This document shows positions 59,301-62,803 of a stretch of DNA of 64,000 nt, one piece after another; the first letter of the stretch is position 1; each line of letters begins with the position of its first letter. The notes beneath the pieces were generated by a model. The model did no database searches and had not been told where the DNA came from. It was given only the letters and a program-made list of their open reading frames with translations. The position numbers were made by a program, and so were the translations under genes. Origin of the DNA: Phorcus lineatus (taxonomy: Eukaryota > Mollusca > Gastropoda > Trochida > Trochidae); assembly GCA_921293015.1 (NCBI GenBank), contig OV121082.1, forward strand, positions 48,814,971 to 48,878,970, read 5' to 3'.

Positions 59301-62294
59301 TAATCTCATCTATTTAGTTTTGCAGGAGGAAATACATTATGCTTCTGCATGAAATCAAGAACAGTTAAAAATCTTGTTGATTAATAGGCTATAAGTGACT
59401 GTTATTCACTTCATAACATTGAGTATTGCAACAAGACTAAAAAGGAAATAAGAGAGAATGTTTCCAGTGATCAAACACTACCTTTGTTAGCACAGACATG
59501 ATTCCACTAAATTGGTCACTCAGAACTGTTTGGGCAAAACTACTGAACATGTGATTTAATGTTCAGCATTTTTTCACAGACTTTTCATGTGCTGCTACAG
59601 TAAATCCATGAACTGCTGACATTCTTCAATTATAATCCCTTCTTTACTACCTGCTGAAGTCGACGAGGTTGATAAGGACCTGGAAATCCCGAGGTCGGTT
59701 GGCCTGGACACCAGACGTGGGATCAGCAGATGTGCCCGATGTGTCGTCTGCTTCACCTGCAACGGCCTCTCCACCCTGGACACAAAACATTGACTGTCAC
59801 ATACTTTTGTCAATAACAAACTGATTGGGTGTAATATTTTCCTATTTTTATTCAAATAACATACTCGGTGACATAACAGGAGACAGGTGGACAGAGCTAA
59901 CACACCCCAACAAGTTTGTCAATCAAAATAGTATTTACACGCTAATGAAATCAAAGCATATTTACTTCATCTATGATGTCATAACATTGTCAGTTGTGTC
60001 ATCATCGATAGTAAAGTACTTCAGTTATCCCGTAATGATGTAATATAGTTATGACTCGTAGCAATATTAATAAGGTCTGATCTCACACATGTGATAGAGT
60101 GTGGGAGACATTTGTTGGCGATAAATAATTTTGTAGTAAGAGACAATTCTTCCTCCTCGAGAGATTACCTGTCCAGTAGCCGAGGATAGGTCCAATTTGT
60201 TGAGCACCTTCAGTATAGAGTTCATTAGTTCATCGTACATGGCCTCAGTCAGGCGGTGCCGGTCTGCAATGCTGATGTCGTCACTTGCAAAATCCTGTTA
60301 CAAGGAATATGAAAATAATCCAGTTATAAGCATTATTCGAAGTTCATAATAATCATACAAATATTCTAGAAGACAAATTGAGAAACAAGCAGTTGAAAAG
60401 TACCCCGAAAGGTAATGATTTCAAATGATGCATAATATTGGCAAATGAAAGTAAAATGGATGGAAGAAATAACAGAGCATAGCTCAGGTGACAGAACTCT
60501 AGTCTTCTTGGCAGTTAGGAAACACAATAAATGCTAGGTTTTTTAACGATATTTCTGTTTGTACAACTTACTTAGATAAGGACTGTGTAAGTTAGTAAGT
60601 TATTGTTTGCTTGGGCAATATTACAGCCATGAGCAGATTGGACTTTGACAAGGAGACACTATTGCTGACAAATGAAACTTGTGAATTAAAACACACATTA
60701 TGATGGAATATTTGAAATCAGTAACCACTGGGGGAAGAAGGTATCAAATTTTTCGGAAGTTTTACCTTTATCCGTGCACTGTTGAGGAGAGACTGCCAGA
60801 GGTCAATGTAGTCCTTGTATGTGACCTTCCTCTCAGTGACGTCTGCTGGGGTCTGATCGTCCGTCTGCTCTGTGTCTAGAACCACTGGGTGGGAGCAGGT
60901 CCGGATCAAACCTTGGTATACTGAAAGAGAAGGCGTTAATATAACAGACCCATAATTTGCTGACTACTTGGAGGCATTGATACCCTGCAACAGGTAACCA
61001 GTGGTCACAAGACTATTATGCCACAAATCTCCGAACATCTACGTCAAGAAAAGAAGCAAAACAATCCAGGAGGAATGTTTCAACAATAATTGAAATAAGC
61101 ACTGCACGAGTAGACTATTAACATTCAAGATCAAAATTAGCTTGGTACTTGGCCTAGGCACAGGTTTCATTGCGACAGGTAACTCATACATTTAGATACT
61201 ATCAGAGCAAGTGTGTAATATGACTTGAGAAAACAAGTGTGAATTAGTAACTGACCTTATGGGTATGGGCTTAAAACAATCATGGAAATACTGCTTCAAG
61301 ATGAAAGACCGGTGACTGGTTGCATACTGAAAGTCATTGTTTATCTCCTTAACCAAAGTGATAAAGTCAGTGAAGACAGACACCTACCCATGCCAGAGAG
61401 GACTTGTTGGAAGGTTGTCCCCTTGGACATGAGTGCCAGGAGGACCTGCAGCGTGGCCTTCTCGCAGTAGAAGTGCAGCTTTTTGTACACCAGAGGGAAG
61501 TGCTCCAGCAGTAGAACCAGCAGGTGCTCCAGGGTGGCGGCATAGGTGTCTGATACCTATATGTTATATACAGGTATTTCATCTCGTTAGCATTATCTTG
61601 TCAGGTGTGTACAGGTAGCAATACTTATATATAGGGAGAACAACCAAGCTAGATACTAAGGTGGGCCCCCTTTTACTAAGCACTTCGGTGGTTTGAATAC
61701 TCTAAGCTAAGTTACATTAAAGGATGGGACTTAAAAATTGGATCTTCGTAAAGGTTATTTGTTGAATAAGTCCCTTATACATGACTATTGACACAAGATC
61801 AGAACATGCTTGAGGGTGGGGGCATCGTACCTAAACAATCTTAATAGACAAAATAAGTTTTGATATTGGAAAGAAGTTTCTTGTATATCAGTGAAAAGTA
61901 CTTACTATCAAGTAAATGTTATGATACAACTTAAGTTCAATAACTTGTTGCATACATAGATAAAAACTGTAATCATTGCACATATGCATGAGAGATTGCA
62001 GAAGGTAACTTGAATGTTGCCTGCAAAATGGGAGCTGCATGGGAAAAGGACTTATTTCAAATTTCTCCAACGTTCTTCATTATCACTACTTAAAAGTGTT
62101 AAGAATTTCATAATATATCAAATGAAACTTAAACCGTTATTATCAAATATACAGTTAATCTACAATTCACATGAAACTAAATCAGAGCTAAAATCAGAAG
62201 AAGATGTACCTGGTCCACCTCCTTTACAATGTAAGCCAGAGCCTCCAGGTAGCTGGGCAGTGATACGATCCTCTCCTCCAGATCTTCCTGTTGT
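2136..62294 (-). CDS. PRKDC: DNA-dependent protein kinase catalytic subunit, 3' part of gene (83 exons)
   Basis: DNA-PKcs is the PI3K-related Ser/Thr kinase that binds Ku on broken DNA ends and drives non-homologous end joining in the nucleus. Exons were assigned from protein similarity in three frames plus AG/GT borders, and consecutive exons join in phase throughout. Order from the N-terminus: HEAT-repeat exons (62294 to about 31262), an SQ/TQ-rich linker (30151-29509), FAT region (about 29173-8224), kinase domain (7202-3164), and FATC (2929-2136). The C-terminus is GWEPWV, against GWEPWM in human. About 11.25 kb is coding. The start codon and first few hundred residues are outside the window. 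ATM, ATR and mTOR were excluded: the FATC, the hinge and the [13 protein letters not shown] motif are specific to DNA-PKcs. No frameshift or internal stop was found, so the gene is probably functional. The least certain borders are the 3' end of exon 20972-21165 and the 5' end of exon 17267-17423. Confidence 0.96.
2627..2929 (-). CDS. PRKDC: PRKDC exons before FATC
   Basis: Exons: 2887-2929 (43 bp) and 2627-2717. They encode [20 protein letters not shown] and [19 protein letters not shown]. The second matches human [20 protein letters not shown]. The acidic insert is variable between species. Confidence 0.92.
3164..3641 (-). CDS. PRKDC: PRKDC catalytic and activation-loop exons
   Basis: Exons: 3440-3641 and 3164-3352. 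The first encodes [20 protein letters not shown], then the catalytic loop [12 protein letters not shown] and the metal-binding [13 protein letters not shown] (DFG motif). The second continues [20 protein letters not shown] and ends [13 protein letters not shown]. The catalytic Asp/His (GDRHLSN) and DFG residues are all present, so an active kinase is expected. The donor of 3164 is CTGGAAG|gtagaa. Reading through it gives a few codons and then a stop. Confidence 0.96.
3971..4811 (-). CDS. PRKDC: PRKDC kinase-domain exons after hinge
   Basis: Exons: 4716-4811 and 3971-4132. Peptides [19 protein letters not shown] and [19 protein letters not shown] followed by VPWDLSR match the human GLIEWLENTVTLKDLLLN and [20 protein letters not shown]. 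The join VPWDLS-R-RAFHQ to the next exon splits an Arg codon. Intron 4133-4715 shows nothing notable. Confidence 0.94.
5315..5985. repeat. 54-bp tandem array derived from PRKDC hinge exon/intron junction
   Basis: The unit contains, on the minus strand, the last about 30 nt of exon 5955-6175 (encoding [10 protein letters not shown]), the AG|gttgg donor and about 20 nt of intron. About eight further units follow the real one down to 5471, with more degenerate units to about 5315. Exact copies of CCAACCTTGGAGTCATGGGT recur near 5519, 5735, 5789 and 5951, spaced in multiples of 54. Because 54 is a multiple of three, the minus-strand frame stays open to 5471 as an 18-residue repeat ([18 protein letters not shown] type). 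A three-unit higher-order pattern is also visible. Confidence 0.92.
5955..7202 (-). CDS. PRKDC: PRKDC kinase N-lobe and hinge exons
   Basis: Exons: 7135-7202 and 5955-6175. The first encodes [19 protein letters not shown]. The second encodes [19 protein letters not shown], then [18 protein letters not shown], which carries the ATP-binding Lys, and ends with [10 protein letters not shown], the hinge. The donor is AG|gttgg at 5953-5954, and the next exon supplies VGLIEW, as in human (SRLGLIEW). The reading frame stays open for a further 480 nt past the donor. That stretch is an array of 54-bp copies of this very junction. Intron retention or use of a downstream donor could therefore extend the frame, but the true donor restores the conserved sequence exactly. 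Confidence 0.95.
6176..7134. other. Intron, nothing recognised
   Basis: This is a 959-bp PRKDC intron. It is AT-rich single-copy-looking sequence with no open frame, repeat structure or RNA motif that I could recognise. Confidence 0.6.
7690..8157. repeat. Tandem-repeat (Helentron/pearl-like) element, family A copy 1
   Basis: It contains about three diverged units with GGGTCACCAAATCTATT, TCTGTATACAAGATTTCAG and CTTTCTAGGTCTTTTGC. It ends with GCCATGCCATAAGTCCCCAG, a short hairpin (GGCCTTACAGGCC) and AAGAGCTAA. The same terminal layout closes the larger copy at 33334-34695. A core of tandem repeats with a 3' hairpin is typical of non-autonomous Helentron-type elements such as the bivalve pearl family. 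Confidence 0.65.
8224..16536 (-). CDS. PRKDC: PRKDC exons, end of FAT region before kinase
   Basis: Exons: 16414-16536, 16146-16234, 15829-15922, 15205-15405, 9249-9317, 8224-8380. Peptides: [76 protein letters not shown] and ESRELEIPG. They match the human YPQAIVYPF, LSNPELLFKDW, FGKEFDKHFGKGG and NELEIPGQYDG. The 5.9-kb intron 9318-15204 is almost entirely repeat sequence (DIRS inside a Helentron-like repeat). Confidence 0.93.
8381..9248. other. Intron, nothing recognised
   Basis: This PRKDC intron has no supported feature. A 68-codon frame at 8740-8946 on the plus strand has no recognisable motif and is probably chance. Confidence 0.5.
9545..9716. repeat. Family A tandem-repeat element copy 2, left part
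   Basis: It carries TGAGTCTGTATACAAGGTTTC, a CTTTCTAGGTCTCTTGCCTA-type block and a GGTCACCAAATCTTTAAATT end, where the DIRS element begins. The repeat resumes at 14772, so the two parts were once continuous. Confidence 0.7.
9717..9945. repeat. DIRS inverted terminal repeat (left, 3' end)
   Basis: From TACCCC-complement GGATCCTCCTTGGGGTAC through CCACTTATCAAT this is the reverse complement of 14558-14759, with a few differences. The outermost bases (AACAAACCTGCAGAGG) are unique to this end and recur in the internal complementary region. Confidence 0.88.
9968..10085. other. DIRS internal complementary region
   Basis: Two back-to-back blocks lie here. The first (CCCCAAGGAGGATCCTCTTC to AGGTTTGTT) is complementary to the extreme left end. 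The second (AGATTCTTTTTCAGAAGGGA to GCATAAAAC) is complementary to the extreme right end. In DIRS elements such a region is used as a splint to join the two ends into a circle during replication. Confidence 0.8.
10267..10288. repeat. Poly-C/T tract inside DIRS
   Basis: A run of C followed by TTTC lies near the 3' end of the element, upstream of the recombinase stop. It is unusual in this AT-rich locus. Confidence 0.8.
10454..11706 (-). pseudogene. DIRS tyrosine recombinase, frameshifted
   Basis: The N-terminal half reads [20 protein letters not shown], then [20 protein letters not shown] and HPMVQRFR. After that the frame shifts near 11190 and meets a TAG near 11130. The C-terminal half is open: [20 protein letters not shown] with the first catalytic Arg, [16 protein letters not shown] with the HxxR pair, and TFIRHYQLD with the nucleophilic Tyr. 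All catalytic residues are still visible, so only the two lesions prevent expression. The likely original role is strand exchange during integration. Confidence 0.85.
11637..12662 (-). pseudogene. DIRS reverse transcriptase, frameshifted and truncated
   Basis: RT blocks run in two frames. [36 protein letters not shown] and [19 protein letters not shown] are in the frame of 12622-11777. The catalytic YLDDWL and [17 protein letters not shown] are in the other frame, so there is a frameshift near 11820. Directly after SDLTPTQD the sequence passes to the region just before the recombinase. The RT thumb and the RNase H domain expected in DIRS are therefore deleted, at about 11660-11700. Confidence 0.88.
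12472..13963 (-). pseudogene. DIRS gag-like region in overlapping frames
   Basis: The first frame (13963-13457) starts [20 protein letters not shown] and has the Cxx[11 protein letters not shown]ys/His cluster typical of DIRS gag N-termini, then [19 protein letters not shown]. The rest is spread over frames 13500-12958, 13196-12873 and 12876-12472. The last has [20 protein letters not shown] and a basic [20 protein letters not shown] tail. At least two frame changes are needed, so the protein is broken. Confidence 0.75.
14558..14771. repeat. DIRS inverted terminal repeat (right, 5' end)
   Basis: It starts at ATTGATAAGTGGTGAGAATA and is complementary to the left repeat. The outermost bases CTTCTGAAAAAGAAT are unique to this end and recur in the internal complementary region. 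Confidence 0.88.
14772..15065. repeat. Family A tandem-repeat element copy 2, right part
   Basis: It continues the unit interrupted at 9716, with GTACACAAGATTTCAGCTTT and CTAGGCCTCTTGCTTCTAGA. A second unit follows, then the end block GATGGACAGATCGGAGAATG. It finishes about 140 bp before the donor of exon 15205-15405. Confidence 0.7.
16902..22285 (-). CDS. PRKDC: PRKDC FAT-domain exons (2), intron with hAT insertion
   Basis: Exons: 22108-22285, 21828-21972, 20972-21165, 17267-17423, 16902-17068. Peptides: [77 protein letters not shown] and [18 protein letters not shown]. Two borders are less sure. The donor of 20972 was placed after GAAGAG because it leaves phase 0 for the next exon. The acceptor at 17423 has an alternative 12 bp inward (17411) in the same phase. 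The intron between 17424 and 20971 is enlarged by the hAT transposon. Confidence 0.88.
17542..20165 (-). mobile_element. hAT DNA transposon with perfect terminal inverted repeats
   Basis: It starts CAGTCCCTCCTGGATTCCGC and ends with the exact complement. The terminal match is 21 bp, followed by further CCGCGG-containing similarity inside both ends. TGTCAT lies directly outside both ends (17536-17541 and 20166-20171), which is a likely target duplication although hAT usually makes 8 bp. The interior codes a hAT transposase on the minus strand with one frameshift. It sits in the intron between exons 20972 and 17423. Confidence 0.92.
17730..19725 (-). pseudogene. hAT transposase with BED-like finger, one frameshift
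   Basis: The N-terminus has [20 protein letters not shown] and [10 protein letters not shown], a C2H2 BED-type finger like that of human CGGBP1. Next come the catalytic-type core ([53 protein letters not shown]) and [20 protein letters not shown]. After [10 protein letters not shown] the frame ends near 18340 and continues in a second frame from 18335. That frame holds the dimerisation region: [20 protein letters not shown] and [17 protein letters not shown] single indel near 18345 explains the break. The rest is open, implying fairly recent activity. Confidence 0.9.
20172..20971. other. Intron, nothing recognised
   Basis: This is AT-rich intron sequence between the hAT element and exon 20972-21165 with no recognisable structure. 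Confidence 0.5.
22629..26138 (-). CDS. PRKDC: PRKDC FAT-domain exons (1)
   Basis: Exons: 26015-26138, 25521-25659, 25059-25136, 24782-24892, 23867-23995, 23448-23546, 23061-23169, 22629-22740. Peptides include [50 protein letters not shown] with [29 protein letters not shown], and [16 protein letters not shown]. All are hallmark DNA-PKcs FAT sequences. FAT TPR-like helices wrap around the kinase domain. Introns are short here except for one that holds a foldback element (24051-24385). Confidence 0.95.
24051..24385. mobile_element. Foldback/MITE-like element, copy 1
   Basis: It begins ACTAAACGACCTTCCATTTA. Within the first 140 bp it folds back on itself (ATTTTTATTAAACGAGTTAA against its complement up to GAAGGAAGTTTAGT). 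A nonpalindromic part follows with TTACTTGACC, GACTTGGCCGCCATTGTGAC and an end near CGAGTAATAAT. A second copy lies in opposite orientation at 40929-41203. Confidence 0.75.
26594..29173 (-). CDS. PRKDC: PRKDC exons joining linker to FAT region
   Basis: Exons: 29061-29173, 28314-28445, 27173-27353, 26594-26681. Signature peptides are [60 protein letters not shown] and [13 protein letters not shown]. The human protein has [28 protein letters not shown] and FFPPFVSC in the same order. A TTAA-flanked MITE ends only about 20 bp past the donor of exon 28314-28445. Confidence 0.94.
27824..28293. mobile_element. TTAA-flanked MITE, copy 1 (470 bp)
   Basis: It starts TTAAAGAGCCACTCCGTGAG and ends TCACGGAGTGGCTCTTTAA, perfect terminal inverted repeats of about 19 bp that include TTAA on both sides. 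TTAA target duplication is typical of piggyBac and Kolobok elements. There is no coding content. It ends about 20 bp from the donor of PRKDC exon 28314-28445. Confidence 0.88.
29509..30151 (-). CDS. PRKDC: PRKDC SQ/TQ-rich linker exons (ABCDE-cluster region)
   Basis: Exons: 29983-30151 and 29509-29751. The first encodes [20 protein letters not shown] and ends with [12 protein letters not shown]. The second begins [20 protein letters not shown] and continues with [13 protein letters not shown]. In human DNA-PKcs the equivalent stretch (LTPMFVETQASQ through FDWLTGSS) is the ABCDE cluster, autophosphorylated at SQ/TQ sites to release DNA ends. Several SQ and TQ sites are visible here (VSQ, FSQ, TQE, LTQ, DTQ, SQS). 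The end of exon 29509 is a low-complexity Arg/Pro/Gly/Ala stretch, GC-rich against an AT-rich background. A DIRS terminal fragment and a (TA)n run lie in the 230-bp intron between the two exons. Confidence 0.93.
29871..29895. repeat. (TA)n microsatellite
   Basis: A TA run directly precedes the DIRS-derived fragment in the intron between exons 29983 and 29751. Confidence 0.85.
29896..29956. repeat. Short DIRS terminal fragment
   Basis: TAAACAGATTTTATGCAATA, CCCCAAGGATCCCTTCTGAA and AAAGAATTAAAG match the right end of the DIRS element at about 14715-14770, with a 3-bp deletion. Only the terminal about 60 bp is present. Confidence 0.75.
30152..31261. other. Intron, nothing recognised
   Basis: This is a 1.1-kb AT-rich PRKDC intron with no open frame or repeat that I could identify. 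Confidence 0.5.
31262..34990 (-). CDS. PRKDC: PRKDC exons, C-terminal HEAT region (2)
   Basis: Exons: 34841-34990, 32864-33037, 32495-32583, 31262-31472. They encode [32 protein letters not shown], a short acidic [13 protein letters not shown] segment, and [19 protein letters not shown] with the EFQ-like end SACKFQ. Two of the four carry tandem duplications at one border: the acceptor side of 34990 and the donor side of 32495. These are described separately. The intron between 33038 and 34840 holds a 145-bp tandem-repeat element. Confidence 0.93.
31542..32380. mobile_element. Tandem-repeat element, family B copy 1
   Basis: It starts CAAGTGTTTGCCACTAACAT and GGCAATGTTTCCCGCC and ends CAGCGTTGCGGCGGGGGACA, so GGCGGG/CCCGCC sits near both ends in inverted orientation. 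Between them are about five diverged units, each with GGTGACCTTGAAAATGA, GTCTGAGTCTTCC and CAAATATGAACACTCTAGGT. Two more copies occur at the right edge of the window. The layout resembles non-autonomous Helentron/pearl elements; assignment is inferred. Confidence 0.72.
32381..32556. repeat. 88-bp tandem duplication including the donor end of exon 32495-32583
   Basis: TGTGATGTAACCTATTTACC and the following exon bases occur twice, 88 bp apart (from 32388 and from 32476). The left copy holds a diverged piece of the exon 3' end plus its donor, without the rest of the exon. It directly abuts the end of the family B element. Confidence 0.8.
33334..34695. mobile_element. 145-bp tandem-repeat element, family A copy 3
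   Basis: About seven units of 145 bp, each with GGGGTCACCAAACCTACAAT, CAAGGAGTCTACACAC, TTTTGGAACTGGAGAAGAAG and TGACCCCATTTGGGGTCA (a palindrome). Flanks are CTGTAGCTCATCAGAC at the left and, at the right, GGACGGACGCCGGACGCC, GCCATGCCATAAG, a GGGTCTTTCAGACC hairpin and TGATGAGCTAAT. TAGCTCATCAG and CTGATGAGCTA form subterminal inverted repeats. Units show about 65-codon plus-strand frames that are by-products of the period. Confidence 0.85.
34966..35224. repeat. 117-bp tandem duplication across the acceptor of exon 34841-34990
   Basis: The unit starting CATGAACAGCAGCTTGTTCA occurs at 34966 and 35083 with near identity and begins again at 35200 before diverging. It contains the first 25 nt of the exon, its acceptor and about 90 nt of intron. 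Two acceptors therefore lie 117 nt apart. Confidence 0.92.
35667..38283 (-). CDS. PRKDC: PRKDC exons, C-terminal HEAT region (1)
   Basis: Exons: 38164-38283, 37839-37982, 37187-37338, 36585-36716, 35667-35900. Peptides include [71 protein letters not shown] and [18 protein letters not shown]. Each aligns with the human order KLVINTEEVFRPYAKHWLS, ECWKDCLSIP, LGIVMANDLPPY, YAAAAEVLG. Borders are canonical and phases continuous. Confidence 0.94.
36020..36105. repeat. Short tandem repeat, ~28 bp x3
   Basis: AGAAGTTGTTTCCTTGAAAG-type units are repeated three times inside an intron. Confidence 0.75.
38602..40825 (-). CDS. PRKDC: PRKDC exons around the PQR-cluster region
   Basis: Exons: 40657-40825, 40079-40144, 39447-39635, 39149-39220, 38602-38742. 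The first encodes [19 protein letters not shown]. The junction 40079/39635 gives [19 protein letters not shown], and exon 39447-39635 gives [17 protein letters not shown]. This is the segment that in human precedes the PQR phosphorylation cluster near residue 2056. Exon 39149-39220 is short, basic and poorly conserved ([16 protein letters not shown]). Exon 38602-38742 has [20 protein letters not shown], a very conserved motif. Confidence 0.92.
39770..39800 (-). ncRNA. Hammerhead-ribozyme-like core (1)
   Basis: The minus strand reads CTGATGA, a hairpin built on GAGCATATGCTC, then GAAAC. This fits the conserved hammerhead core with stem II. Downstream it continues to AAAGAAGTTATTATCCAT, a tail shared with the motifs at 62672 and 53459. 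It probably marks the 3' end of a degraded Penelope-like or related retroelement. Stems I and III were not verified. Confidence 0.5.
40391..40421 (+). ncRNA. Hammerhead-ribozyme-like core (2)
   Basis: CTGATGA is followed by a perfect 6-bp stem (GGGGGT/ACCCCC, loop CCAACA) and GAAAC. This is the best formed stem II of the set. It lies in the intron between exons 40657 and 40144, on the strand opposite to PRKDC. Confidence 0.5.
40929..41203. mobile_element. Foldback/MITE-like element, copy 2
   Basis: This is the inverse of the copy at 24051: GGCGGCCAAGTCGCAGAAAT, CTTGATTACTGAGGTCAAGT, the palindromic ATTTTTATTAAACTCGTTAA block and the end AATGGAAGGTCGTTTAGTAA. Confidence 0.75.
41598..44060 (-). 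CDS. PRKDC: PRKDC exons, middle HEAT region (4)
   Basis: Exons: 43968-44060, 43499-43563, 43305-43407, 42926-43053, 42162-42369, 41598-41776. Peptides include [76 protein letters not shown] and [18 protein letters not shown]. These match the human segments containing DALELSQSP and the LISKQ-type helices. Exon 43968-44060 starts with an in-frame ATG right after its acceptor, which is not a translation start. Confidence 0.92.
44061..45033. other. Intron with a GT microsatellite, otherwise featureless
   Basis: This is a 973-bp intron. Apart from a GT run at 44936-44955, no structure was recognised. Confidence 0.55.
44936..44955. repeat. (GT)n microsatellite
   Basis: About ten consecutive GT units. 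Confidence 0.9.
45034..48009 (-). CDS. PRKDC: PRKDC exons, middle HEAT region (3)
   Basis: Exons: 47915-48009, 47242-47419, 46714-46821, 45769-46016, 45034-45169. Encoded helices include [75 protein letters not shown] and [19 protein letters not shown]. The acceptor for 47419 was chosen over a neighbour 2 bp away because only it keeps phase with the preceding split Lys codon. Confidence 0.9.
46017..46713. other. Intron, nothing recognised
   Basis: This is a 697-bp AT-rich intron. A 95-codon minus-strand frame within it shows no known motif. Confidence 0.5.
48414..49744 (-). CDS. PRKDC: PRKDC exons, middle HEAT region (2)
   Basis: Exons: 49557-49744, 49075-49225, 48848-48926, 48414-48536. 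Peptides include [57 protein letters not shown] and [19 protein letters not shown], in the same order as the human protein. Borders are canonical. A 55-bp minisatellite starts about 80 bp upstream of the 49744 acceptor. Confidence 0.9.
49826..50008. repeat. 55-bp minisatellite
   Basis: Three units with AACAAAAGCTT at 55-bp spacing (AGCTT near 49841, 49896 and 49951), each followed by GGCAATAACTATATGTCAT and ACAAAT. Confidence 0.88.
50220..52718 (-). CDS. PRKDC: PRKDC exons, middle HEAT region (1)
   Basis: Exons: 52591-52718, 51641-51735, 51037-51139, 50648-50772, 50220-50292. They encode [76 protein letters not shown] and [19 protein letters not shown]. All are recognisable DNA-PKcs segments. 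Split codons join exactly (for example AA|A between 51037 and 50772). A TTAA MITE sits in the intron 51736-52590. Confidence 0.92.
51856..52320. mobile_element. TTAA-flanked MITE, copy 2 (465 bp)
   Basis: It is homologous over its full length to 27824-28293 in the same orientation. It starts TTAAAGAGCCACTCCGTGAG and ends GCAGAGTGGCTCTTTAA, with TTAA at both ends and one or two mismatches in the right terminal repeat. Confidence 0.88.
53120..56384 (-). CDS. PRKDC: PRKDC exons carrying the [13 protein letters not shown] signature
   Basis: Exons: 56192-56384, 55585-55796, 53700-53807, 53120-53218. Exon 55585-55796 encodes [19 protein letters not shown], one of the most conserved stretches of DNA-PKcs, followed by [19 protein letters not shown]. 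The next exons give [18 protein letters not shown] and [19 protein letters not shown]. The acceptor of 55796 must be the CCAG just before ACAAGTTC. The longer reading frame that starts at an upstream Met would break the phase with exon 56192-56384. The intron 53808-55584 holds a pogo-like element. Confidence 0.92.
53371..53545. mobile_element. Inverted pair of hammerhead-like retroelement tails
   Basis: The left arm (53371-53444) is complementary to the right arm (53479-53545): GGATTATCAACTTCTTTATT against AATAAAGAAGTTGATAATCC, and AGCGACATTTCAGTATAG against its partner. The right arm includes the hammerhead-like core at 53459-53490. The tails are the same type as at 39770 and 62672. Confidence 0.7.
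53459..53490 (+). ncRNA. Degenerate hammerhead-like core (3)
   Basis: CTTGAACAT is followed by a perfect hairpin (GGTATA-AGAATC-TATACC) and GAAACG. The first core block differs from CTGATGA, so this copy is probably inactive, although stem II and GAAA are preserved. Confidence 0.4.
54234..55165 (+). mobile_element. pogo/Tigger-like DNA transposon, non-autonomous (932 bp)
   Basis: It starts CAGTAGAACACGGATATAAG and ends with the complement of CAGTAGAACTCGGATATAAC. TA lies on both sides (54232-54233 and 55166-55167), the target of the Tc1/mariner-pogo group. GGATATAGCGAAC repeats fill both ends, likely transposase binding sites. The single open frame codes only the DNA-binding domain; no DDE domain is present. 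Confidence 0.9.
54609..54962 (+). CDS. CENP-B/Tigger N-terminal DNA-binding protein, 117 aa
   Basis: After 14 residues the frame reads [20 protein letters not shown], then [20 protein letters not shown] and [12 protein letters not shown]. This is the psq-type helix-turn-helix that begins CENP-B and Tigger/pogo transposases. The second Met (MAGKRK) is the more likely start, because Tigger and CENP-B proteins begin this way. It ends with a TAA after [10 protein letters not shown], before any catalytic domain. An AATAAAG lies about 35 bp after the stop. It could act as a repressor or simply be a remnant. The frame is clean, which favours a recent origin. Confidence 0.75.
   Translation: MVTECQFTCVSCHKMAGKRKAITFDTKLRIIEAVDLGVKSKKNIALDFDIPKSTLSGIIKNREAILAQSVSSDFGPARKKFDSLADVCQAVDKMKKAKRGMQTKIADFVKRTSAMDM
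56598..57951 (-). CDS. PRKDC: PRKDC exons, HEAT region with basic linker
   Basis: Exons: 57832-57951, 57143-57299, 56598-56713. The first two encode conserved helices ([19 protein letters not shown] and [19 protein letters not shown]). The third encodes a basic low-complexity linker with [16 protein letters not shown], unlike the helical neighbours. It could act as a nuclear localisation or DNA-contact loop; that is inference. The donor of 57143 and the acceptor of 56713 split a Gly codon. Confidence 0.88.
58378..59775 (-). CDS. PRKDC: PRKDC exons, N-terminal HEAT region (second group)
   Basis: Exons: 59651-59775, 59192-59275, 58657-58732, 58378-58494. Peptides include [33 protein letters not shown] and [19 protein letters not shown], the last closely matching a conserved DNA-PKcs helix. 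Exon 58378-58494 encodes an acidic, Pro/Ser-containing stretch ([18 protein letters not shown]) that looks like a surface loop. Phases across the group are consistent. Confidence 0.88.
60169..62294 (-). CDS. PRKDC: PRKDC exons, N-terminal HEAT region (first four visible)
   Basis: Exons: 62210-62294, 61388-61549, 60766-60920, 60169-60294. Helical repeat peptides include [52 protein letters not shown] and [18 protein letters not shown]. These match the N-terminal HEAT arm of DNA-PKcs, which contacts Ku and DNA. The first exon has a good acceptor at its right edge, so at least one exon lies further upstream. Nothing exon-like was found from 62295 to 64000, which is occupied mainly by repeats. 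Confidence 0.88.
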
Positions 62295-62803
62295 CTGCAG
62301 GGGGATCACACACATTGACATTTCAAAGTCAAATTAGGAGGAATAACATTGAAAAACTAAATATTCTTCAAAACTATTAGAAATTTTGATAAGGTTTTAC
62401 TTAAATTTGACGAGACGAGTTTCTTTGAGGTTTTGTCATACATTTGTATAATCAAAAACAATTTTTTAAATTTTTTTATTTATCAATTTTGCGTTTAAGA
62501 AAAGATGGGATTTGGAATAATAACGTTCAAGTTTTGGAGTCATCACTGCTTCCAAGAGTATCTAAAAAACATCAGATGACTGAGAATTCTTCAAAGGCAT
62601 TTAGAAGTTAGTGTAGTGATGTATACAAGGCAATGTTATGAATGATAACTTCATTATTTATTTCTCACGATATTTCTGGGCTACTTCTTGCCCTTTCATC
62701 AGGTGGATAATGAACAAAATATGTTGGTACACTATATAAAGGTATACAGGAAGCCATTGACTCAATTAATTACGTAAAATAAAATAAGTGAGATCAAACA
62801 TAA
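62295..62803. other. Upstream intron with retroelement tail
   Basis: This is AT-rich sequence right of the most N-terminal visible PRKDC exon. It contains the hammerhead-like motif at 62672-62702 and nothing else recognised. Confidence 0.5.
62672..62702 (-). ncRNA. Hammerhead-ribozyme-like core (4)
   Basis: The minus strand reads CTGATGA, a hairpin with GGGC/GCCC stem, then GAAA. It continues to AATGAAGTTATCATTCATAA and ACTTCTAAATGCC. The last two blocks also follow the motif at 39770, so these are two copies of one element tail. Confidence 0.5.
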
